From an uncultured Clostridia bacterium (GTDB taxonomy: Bacteria > Bacillota > Clostridia > Oscillospirales > Butyricicoccaceae): a DNA stretch of 5,908 nt. Location of the stretch: positions 1 to 5,908 of the forward strand of contig CAJUJQ010000173.1 in NCBI GenBank assembly GCA_910586575.1, in the 5' to 3' direction. Made by a program: the position numbers and the translations under genes. Positions 1-4,570 of the stretch are shown piece by piece (the first letter of the stretch is position 1; each line of letters begins with the position of its first letter). Under the pieces are notes generated by a model. The model was not told the origin of the DNA, searched no databases, and was given only the letters and a program-made list of their open reading frames with translations.

Positions 1-254
1 CCGCCCTTGGCGAAGGCGCGGCAACGGAACAGGACGCGGACAGGCTGATCAAGGGGTATCCGATTATCCGGCGGAGGCTTGAGAAGCTGCACGAACATTT
101 TGAGATGGTTGGGGAACCCCTTCCGCGTGCAAATGGAAAGCACTCTTGTCCTGCTTGTCTCCACTATGCCAGTTTGTGTGACAATTATTGCCGCTGGTGC
201 GGCAAACCGATTCGAGTAAGAAAGAGAGGTCTGAAACGTGCTAAAGATAAGTAA
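1..254 (+). CDS. Zinc-ribbon protein, 3' end only
   Basis: This is the C-terminal 83 residues of a gene that begins upstream of the window. The reading frame starts at base 3 and is open to the TAA at 252-254. The visible part opens with a charged, probably helical stretch (about residues 10-37). It is followed by a compact cysteine cluster: CPAC at residues 49-52 and CRWC at 63-66, with an extra Cys at 59. The spacing CX2C-X10-CX2C, followed by GKPI, is typical of a zinc ribbon that binds one Zn ion. The tail is very basic (RVRKRGLKRAKDK), which suits nucleic-acid contact. Its stop codon lies 17 bp inside the next gene, so the two are probably co-translated. I do not recognise the exact family. 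Small zinc-ribbon proteins are common in phage early regions, and a DNA- or RNA-binding role is only an inference. Confidence 0.75.
   Translation, partial: ALGEGAATEQDADRLIKGYPIIRRRLEKLHEHFEMVGEPLPRANGKHSCPACLHYASLCDNYCRWCGKPIRVRKRGLKRAKDK
224..229 (+). promoter_or_regulatory. Shine-Dalgarno site that fixes a GTG start
   Basis: GAGAGG lies 8 nt before the GTG at 238, inside the end of the upstream zinc-ribbon gene. It supports translation of the small hydrophobic ORF from this non-ATG codon. Confidence 0.5.
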
Positions 255-453
255 GAAAACCCGCGTCCGGGTTCGGCGCCGGCTGTGGCTGGCATCGCTG
301 GCGATTGGCTGCGCGTGCGCGTTCAAGGGGCCGGAGCTGCTGCTGCACTGCATCCTGAACGGCTATGAGCAGGCGCGGCTGACCGTCGGCGTGCTGGGGA
401 CGGCGGGCGCGTGCGTCGGCTTCTGTGAGTGGCTGGCGCGGGGCGGGTTATGA
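238..453 (+). CDS. Small hydrophobic protein of unknown function (71 aa)
   Basis: The start is GTG, with a Shine-Dalgarno-like GAGAGG 8 nt upstream. The gene overlaps the zinc-ribbon gene by 17 bp and its TGA overlaps the methyltransferase ATG (ATGA). The N-terminus is strongly basic (residues 3-15, many Lys/Arg). Two hydrophobic stretches follow, at about residues 16-29 and 48-67, which could be membrane segments with a short connecting loop. By the positive-inside tendency both ends would sit on the cytoplasmic side. There are four Cys residues (25, 27, 38, 59), without a metal-binding spacing that I recognise, plus one more at 63. No family is recognised. A small phage membrane protein is plausible. 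A holin is less likely, because the neighbours are early replication genes and not lysis genes. The ORF is short, so the call rests mainly on the clean overlaps and the ribosome-binding site. Confidence 0.55.
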   Translation: MLKISKKTRVRVRRRLWLASLAIGCACAFKGPELLLHCILNGYEQARLTVGVLGTAGACVGFCEWLARGGL

Positions 454-1517
454 AGCTGCTGATTGGCGGCAGCCCTTGTACATCTTGGAGCATAGCAAAA
501 ACAACTGGTCGTGAAACCGAACCATCCGGCGTTGGGTGGGAGTTGTTCAAGAACTATCTCATAGCGCGAAAAAAGTATCAGCCAGATTACTTTCTCTATG
601 AGAACAACAAGAGCATGGCACCGGCTATTCGTGAGCAGATCACCCGTGAACTTGGTGTTGAACCTATCCTGATTAACTCTGCGCTTGTTAGCGCACAGAA
701 CCGGCAGCGGCTGTATTGGACAGATATTCCCGGCGTAGAACAGCCGAAGAATCTTGGCATTTTAGTTCGGGATATTCTTGAAAGCGGTCTTCCGCTGACA
801 GAAAAGGGCTATTGTCTGAAGGCGAGTTATTTTAAGGCATCCGCTGTAAATGCTGTAGATGGCGGGCATTTCCCGTCACCCATGGCGGCTGAGCCTGTTC
901 GTATCGGAACTATAGCGAACGATGCAAAGAATCCGAACTTTGACAGCCGGCAGTATCGTGTTTATTCCCCGGATGGCAAAAGCGTGACTATCTGCGTGCA
1001 AGGCGGCGGAGTAGGTGCAAAGACAGGGCTGTATGCCGTACCCGCCGGAATACCGAACGGAAAAAGTTATCCGGTCTATGAAGTCCAAAACGGCCAGATT
1101 GATATACTTGGCAAACAATATCCTATCCAGTTGTCTGACGGTTTCTATATCATCCGAAAGCTGACTGTCACCGAGTGCAAGAGACTTCAAACCGTGCCGG
1201 ATTCCTACATATTTCCTGTAAGTAATACTCAGGCATACAAGATGCTCGGGAACGGCTGGACTGTTGACGTAATCGCTCACGTTCTCAGCTATGCGCCGGG
1301 AATTACGCTAGAGCCGCTGGAAGTGCTGTCCATGTATGACGGGATGAGCTGCGGGCACATTGCGCTGGACAAGCTGGGTGCTCTTATTTCGCACTACTGG
1401 GCGACCGAGATTGACAAGTACGCGATCAAGACCGCGCAGTATAATTTTCCGGATGTAATTCAGCTTGGGGATGCTTTTCAAGTGCGAGATACAAAATGGA
1501 GACTGCCGGAGACATAG
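450..1517 (+). CDS. DNA cytosine-5 methyltransferase, circularly permuted
   Basis: Transfers a methyl group from S-adenosylmethionine to C5 of cytosine in a specific DNA site. In 355 aa I see motif IV at the very N-terminus (GGSPCTSWS, catalytic Cys10) and motif VI as YENN at 50-53 (ENV in the classic form). Motif VIII is QNRQRLYW at 83-90, followed by a variable target-recognition stretch at about 91-235. Motif IX lies around 236-251 (TECKRLQTVPD) and motif X at 261-278 (MLGNGWTVDVIAHV). Only then come the SAM-binding motifs: I at 291-303 (VLSMYDGMSCGH), II at 317-326 (Glu320) and III at 340-341 (GD). The order is therefore permuted, but no recognisable motif is missing. I chose the ATG at 450 over the in-frame GTG at 429. 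It overlaps the upstream stop as ATGA and puts the conserved KLLIGGSPC right at the N-terminus. There is no clear Shine-Dalgarno, so coupled translation is likely. The body of the gene is lower in GC than its neighbours. The target site cannot be read from sequence. Roles in protection from restriction or in gene control are inference. Confidence 0.9.
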   Translation: MKLLIGGSPCTSWSIAKTTGRETEPSGVGWELFKNYLIARKKYQPDYFLYENNKSMAPAIREQITRELGVEPILINSALVSAQNRQRLYWTDIPGVEQPKNLGILVRDILESGLPLTEKGYCLKASYFKASAVNAVDGGHFPSPMAAEPVRIGTIANDAKNPNFDSRQYRVYSPDGKSVTICVQGGGVGAKTGLYAVPAGIPNGKSYPVYEVQNGQIDILGKQYPIQLSDGFYIIRKLTVTECKRLQTVPDSYIFPVSNTQAYKMLGNGWTVDVIAHVLSYAPGITLEPLEVLSMYDGMSCGHIALDKLGALISHYWATEIDKYAIKTAQYNFPDVIQLGDAFQVRDTKWRLPET

Positions 1518-1523
1518 GAAAAA

Positions 1524-1556
1524 GCGCTCACCCGGACGGCCATCCGAAGTGAGCGC
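1524..1556 (+). ncRNA. Strong two-step hairpin, candidate cis-regulatory RNA or terminator
   Basis: An 8-bp perfect outer stem (GCGCTCAC 1524-1531 with GTGAGCGC 1549-1556) encloses a small internal loop. Inside it is a 4-bp inner stem (CGGA 1533-1536 with TCCG 1543-1546) and a 6-nt loop. On the + strand no T-run follows (AAACACAAT), so it does not look like an ordinary intrinsic terminator for the operon. On the - strand it is followed by five T (complement of 1519-1523), so it could stop transcription coming from the right. I recall published Bacillota RNA motifs named after DUF2800 and DUF2815, proposed as cis-regulators near such genes. Both genes lie downstream here, so this hairpin is a candidate member. 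I cannot check the consensus, and DUF2800 begins over 1 kb downstream. Confidence 0.45.
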
Positions 1557-1588
1557 AAACACAATAACACATTCATAGAATAACCGTT

Positions 1589-1594
1589 AGGAGG
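1589..1594 (+). promoter_or_regulatory. Consensus Shine-Dalgarno with long spacing
   Basis: AGGAGG is a full match to the anti-Shine-Dalgarno core, but it is 12 nt from the ATG at 1607, longer than the usual 6-9 nt. A second in-frame ATG at 1613 is even further away, so 1607 is the better start. Confidence 0.6.
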
Positions 1595-1606
1595 CGGTTT
1601 GTCAAG

Positions 1607-1819
1607 ATGAATATGGATTATGTAGACGCCTTGGACGCCGTTCTGGCGCAGCTGTCCGGAGGGGCAGCGCTGGTGGGTGTCATTGCGGAGGCGGTCTACT
1701 GCACGCCGGAGGAACAGACGGCGGCGGCGCTGTACGCTGTGGAACGGTTGCTGCTGGACACGTTGGCACAGCTGGAAAGGCTTATTGCGGAAGGGAAGCG
1801 GGCCGCATGTATCAAGTAA
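1607..1819 (+). CDS. Small protein of unknown function (70 aa)
   Basis: The start is ATG after an AGGAGG site, the first gene after the hairpin leader. The product is short, acidic to neutral and Ala/Leu-rich. It probably forms two or three helices: residues 5-16, a loop around Gly18-Gly19, then about 21-31 and 34-63. The last helix has Leu-rich spacing (ERLLLDTLAQLERLI), which could support helix packing or dimerisation. There is one Cys at 32 and one at 67, with no metal site. No domain is recognised. The 3' end overlaps the next gene by 13 bp in a different frame, supporting co-translation. Small helical proteins of unknown role are usual in phage early operons. I infer no function. Confidence 0.65.
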   Translation: MNMDYVDALDAVLAQLSGGAALVGVIAEAVYCTPEEQTAAALYAVERLLLDTLAQLERLIAEGKRAACIK

Positions 1820-2091
1820 CCACTGAGCAGATTCTTGCCGAAATCCGTGCGTACCGGGAACTGGAATGGAAGCGGAAGTTTTGCCGGGAACATCAGCTTT
1901 ATCGGGAGGAAGGCTGGCGCGAGGTTGAGGACATCCGCTGCGCGCCCGACCCGACGGACACGGATTTAGGCTGGCCGATCGAGGCTATGACGGTGATTTG
2001 GGACACCGGCTATTTAACCATTGAGCTTTCGGCGCTGACGAAAATGCCTGCCGCCAAGCGAAATAAAATTTACAAACTGGGAGGACTTTGA
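1807..2091 (+). CDS. Small protein of unknown function (94 aa)
   Basis: The ATG at 1807 lies inside the end of the preceding gene, with a weak purine-rich site (AAGGGA, 1791-1796) upstream. The N-terminal half is a charged helix rich in Glu, Arg and Trp (about residues 5-41). The C-terminal half contains WPIEAMTVIWDTGYLTIEL (about 56-74), which looks like beta strands, then a basic end (AAKRNKIYKL). The two Cys residues (26, 45) do not form a motif. No family is recognised. The gene is separated from the next one by a single base, and the next gene's Shine-Dalgarno (GGGAGG, 2079-2084) lies within its last codons. It is probably a phage accessory protein of the same operon. Confidence 0.7.
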   Translation: MYQVTTEQILAEIRAYRELEWKRKFCREHQLYREEGWREVEDIRCAPDPTDTDLGWPIEAMTVIWDTGYLTIELSALTKMPAAKRNKIYKLGGL

Positions 2092-2092
2092 A

Positions 2093-2692
2093 ATGGAATT
2101 CACAATTCATGTACAGGTAACCGGGCTGGACAGGCTGGCAGACGGCCTTACGGCGCTTGCGGGCGCGGCAAAGGCAGCCTCTTTTCATCCGGTAACGAAC
2201 CCGGCGGCGGTTTCCAGCGCCCCTGCCGCTCCGATGAGGAACCCGGCGGCAATGGCGAAGGGCGCGCCGGTCAACGCCGCGCCGCAGCCGAACGCCATGC
2301 CGGACCCTTCGCAGGCCCCCGGCGGAACCATCCCTGCGGGGGGCATGGGAAGCCCTGCTGCAAACGCGGGCGGGTCAGCGTATGCCGCGCCGTTTGCTGC
2401 TGCTTCCGGCAGCACGGCGGGCACTGCTGCTGCTCCGAATCAAGCGCCCGGCCCTGTAGCCTCGGCTAATCCGGCTCCGGCAGCGCAGGCAGGTGCGCGC
2501 AGCTATACGCGGGACGAGATTGCCCAGCCTGCGGCGGCGTGGTGTTACGCTGACCCGGCCAAGACGGCGGAACGCTCCGCCGCGCTGACTGCGCTCAATG
2601 CGGAATTTGGCGTCATGGGGCTTGACCAGCTTCCACCGGAGCAATATGGCGCGTATGCGCTCCGCCTGCGGCAGTTGGGGGTGGCGATCTGA
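2093..2692 (+). CDS. Ala/Pro/Gly-rich phage protein with conserved-looking ends (199 aa)
   Basis: The start is ATG with GGGAGG 8 nt upstream. Three parts are visible. Residues 1-28 form a short N-terminal unit (MEFTIHVQVTGLDRLADGL) with a strand followed by a helix. Residues 30-135 are an Ala/Pro/Gly/Asn/Ser-rich, almost uncharged linker, certainly disordered, with NPAA repeated and a 12-nt direct repeat (2197-2208 and 2239-2250). Residues 137-199 form a C-terminal helical unit starting with YTRDEIAQPAAAW and ending LPPEQYGAYALRLRQLGVAI. This ending resembles proteins next to nuclease/SSB genes in Clostridia phages, as I recall them, where the function is unknown. The gene ends in TGATG, overlapping the DUF2800 start by 1 bp. 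The position suggests a helper of the nuclease or SSB, but that is inference. The extreme GC of the linker (45 of 60 bases G or C in 2221-2280) fits expansion of simple Ala/Pro codons. Confidence 0.75.
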   Translation: MEFTIHVQVTGLDRLADGLTALAGAAKAASFHPVTNPAAVSSAPAAPMRNPAAMAKGAPVNAAPQPNAMPDPSQAPGGTIPAGGMGSPAANAGGSAYAAPFAAASGSTAGTAAAPNQAPGPVASANPAPAAQAGARSYTRDEIAQPAAAWCYADPAKTAERSAALTALNAEFGVMGLDQLPPEQYGAYALRLRQLGVAI

Positions 2693-3861
2693 TGGCGCCC
2701 GAAAGACATGCCCTGCTGGGGGCTTCGTCGGCGGCGCGGTGGATTGCCTGCCCGCCGTCGGCACGGCTGGAGGCGGCGGTCCCGAACGAGGGGACAACGT
2801 ACACCCGCGAAGGCACGCTTGCCCATGCAATTTGTGAGCTGAAGCTGCAAAGCTATTTCTCGGTCATGGCCAGGCGTACATACAGCACTCGGCTGAACAA
2901 GCTGAAAAAGGATGAACTGTACGCCCCGGAAATGGAACAGCACACCGACACCTACGCCGAGTACATCAAGGAACAGTCGCTTCCTTTTGCAAGTAAGCCG
3001 CTGGTGATGATTGAGGACAAGGTTGATTTCTGCCGATGGGTACCGGAGGGCTTCGGCACAGCGGACTGCGTGATGCTGCACGGGGACACGCTGATTGTGG
3101 TCGATTTCAAATACGGCAAAGGCCACCCTGTCAGCGCAACGAACAATCCGCAGCTCAAGCTGTACGCGTTGGGCGCATACGAAAAGTACCGGATGCTGTA
3201 CTCTCCGACGCGGGTCAAAATGGCAATCGTACAGCCGCGCATTGCCGACACGCCGGAGGAGTGGGAAACGACACTGCCGGAGCTGTTGAAATGGGCGGAG
3301 GAAACCGTGAAGCCTGCCGCCGCGCTGGCATTCGCCGGAGAGGGAGAGCAGCACGGCGGGGAGCACTGCCGGTTCTGCCGTGTGAAAGGGCAGTGCCGCG
3401 CTTACGCCGCCCCGCACATCAGCGCGGCGGAGGACTTCGCGAAGCTGGACAAACCGAAAGAGCCTGCGCTGCTCACAAACGAAGAAATCGGGAACGCGCT
3501 GACCTTGGCGAAGCCACTCGCCGCGTGGCTGTCCGCTGTGGAGGATTACGCGTTGGAAGCTGTTCTGTCCGGGCGCATGATCCCCGGCTGGAAGGCCGTG
3601 GAGGGACGGAGCGTCCGCCGGTTTACCGATACCGACGCCGCCTTCCGCGCGCTTCAGGCAAACGGCGTGCAGGAGGAAATGCTGTACGAACGGAAGCCGC
3701 TGACGCTGGCACAGGTGGAAAAGCTGGTCGGCAAAAAGGACTTCCTGCGCGTGGCCGGTTCCTTCGTGGAGAAACCGCTTGGCAAGCCGACACTCGCGGC
3801 GGAAAGCGACCCGCGCCCGATATACAACCCCGCAGAAGAAGATTTTCAGAAATTGAATTAA
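2692..3861 (+). CDS. DUF2800 protein, PD-(D/E)XK nuclease with probable Fe-S cluster
   Basis: A 389-aa protein of the phage DUF2800 family, related to RecB/Cas4-type nucleases. Expected role: cutting or resecting DNA ends during phage replication and recombination. Visible core: REGTLAH at 39-45 (His45), GTAD at 122-125 (Asp125), VVDFKYGKG at 136-144 (Asp138 and Lys140, the D-X-K pair) and NPQLKLYALGA at 152-162 (Gln154, Tyr158). Cys20 in WIACPPSARL together with CX2CX5C at 226, 229 and 235 matches the one-plus-three cysteine layout of the 4Fe-4S cluster in AddB and Cas4. The C-terminal part (about 260-389) is helical and may be a separate module. The ATG overlaps the upstream stop as TGATG, and the N-terminus MAPERHALLGASSAARW suits the family. 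It is followed by the SSB gene, the usual partner. The family assignment is strong. Nuclease activity and cluster binding are inferred from the residues. Confidence 0.88.
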   Translation: MAPERHALLGASSAARWIACPPSARLEAAVPNEGTTYTREGTLAHAICELKLQSYFSVMARRTYSTRLNKLKKDELYAPEMEQHTDTYAEYIKEQSLPFASKPLVMIEDKVDFCRWVPEGFGTADCVMLHGDTLIVVDFKYGKGHPVSATNNPQLKLYALGAYEKYRMLYSPTRVKMAIVQPRIADTPEEWETTLPELLKWAEETVKPAAALAFAGEGEQHGGEHCRFCRVKGQCRAYAAPHISAAEDFAKLDKPKEPALLTNEEIGNALTLAKPLAAWLSAVEDYALEAVLSGRMIPGWKAVEGRSVRRFTDTDAAFRALQANGVQEEMLYERKPLTLAQVEKLVGKKDFLRVAGSFVEKPLGKPTLAAESDPRPIYNPAEEDFQKLN

Positions 3862-3877
3862 AAAGGAGTAATTTATC

Positions 3878-4570
3878 ATGGCTAACACGAATCCCGCTCA
3901 TATCGTTTTGACAAATGCCCGTTTGTCCTACACGCACCTCGACCAGCCCTACAGCCAGAGCAGCGACAGCACACCGAAATACAGCGCCGTGGTGCTGGTG
4001 CCCAAGTCCGACCCCGCCAACCGCGCCAAGATTGACGCCGCGATCCGCGCGGCCACCGAGAAGGCGCGCGTCAAGTACGGGCAGGCGTTCCCGGCACAGC
4101 CGAAAATCAGCGTACATGACGGTGACGGCGTGCGCCCCTCCGACGGACAGCCGTTCGGCGAGGAGTGCCGGGGCTGCTGGGTGTTCACCGCTTCCAGCAA
4201 GACGCGCCCGAGCATCGTAGACGGCAATTTGCAGCCGATTCTCGACCCGACGCAGCTGTATTCCGGCATTTATGCCAATGTGGGAGTGACTTTCTTCGGG
4301 TATAACGCGTCGCAGAATAAGGGCATCGGCGTAGCGCTGGACAACGTGCAGAAGGTTTCCGACGGGGAGCCGCTGGGCGGCGCAAGGGCAAGCGCTGAGG
4401 ACGACTTTGCGGCGCTGCCGCAGGCACAGCAGCAGGCAGCTCCCGGGCAGCCGGTTAGTAGGTACGCTTCGCAGCCGGGATATCCGAACCCGGCAGCGCA
4501 GCAGCCTGCCTATCCCGGTCAGGCGTTCAGCGTGCCGCAGGTAGACCCGATCACGGGGCAGCCGCTGTGA
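3878..4570 (+). CDS. DUF2815 single-stranded DNA-binding protein (Enc34/T7 gp2.5-like)
   Basis: A 230-aa protein that should coat single-stranded DNA at phage forks and recombination intermediates. The start is ATG with AAGGAG (3863-3868) 9 nt upstream, a good site that suggests high expression. Family features: the opening VLTNARLSYTHL (10-21), KYSAVVLVPKSD (34-45), the helix at about 47-66, PSDGQPFGEECRGCWVFTAS (87-106), and LYSGIYANVGVTFFGY (127-142), then GIGVALDNVQKVSDGEPLGG (149-168). Together these make the OB-fold region, about residues 8-165. The rest is a disordered tail. It begins with a short acidic patch (AEDDF, 173-177) and continues with a Gln/Pro/Tyr-rich segment carrying repeated YP units. 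In T7 gp2.5 an acidic C-terminal tail recruits the polymerase. Here the acidity is limited to that patch, so a partner-docking role is only possible. The stop overlaps the polymerase GTG. Confidence 0.9.
   Translation: MANTNPAHIVLTNARLSYTHLDQPYSQSSDSTPKYSAVVLVPKSDPANRAKIDAAIRAATEKARVKYGQAFPAQPKISVHDGDGVRPSDGQPFGEECRGCWVFTASSKTRPSIVDGNLQPILDPTQLYSGIYANVGVTFFGYNASQNKGIGVALDNVQKVSDGEPLGGARASAEDDFAALPQAQQQAAPGQPVSRYASQPGYPNPAAQQPAYPGQAFSVPQVDPITGQPL

Larger units (their letters stand above)
1518..1606 (+). other. Intergenic gap holding a hairpin and a leader
   Basis: This 89-bp stretch is the only true gap between genes in the window. It holds the hairpin at 1524-1556, an A/C-rich spacer (1557-1580) and the Shine-Dalgarno at 1589-1594. 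A TAGAAT hexamer at 1576-1581 resembles a -10 box, but I see no -35 match at the right distance, so no promoter is called. Confidence 0.6.

Noticed and set aside
429..449. Upstream GTG start for the methyltransferase
   Set aside because: It would add seven residues (MAGAGRV) and overlap the upstream gene by 25 bp with no better ribosome site. The ATG at 450 gives an ATGA junction and the expected N-terminus.
1518..1557. Intrinsic terminator for the + strand operon
   Set aside because: The stem is strong, but no T-run follows on the + strand, so it is listed as a possible regulatory hairpin or - strand terminator instead.
1553..1581. Promoter before the gene at 1607
   Set aside because: TAGAAT at 1576-1581 looks like a -10 box, but the -35 position (GCGCAA) has no match.
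2197..2250. Repeat array or CRISPR-like structure
   Set aside because: Only two copies of a 12-nt repeat occur, both encoding NPAA in an Ala/Pro-rich coding segment. Codon-level low complexity explains them.
2545..3888. Long open frame of 447 codons on the - strand
   Set aside because: It lies opposite the DUF2800 gene, which has clear motifs. The translation is Arg/Cys/His-rich with no domain, typical of a GC-rich antisense shadow.
3036..3911. 291-codon frame on the + strand
   Set aside because: It is a frame-shifted reading of DUF2800, extremely Arg/Gly-rich, with no family features.
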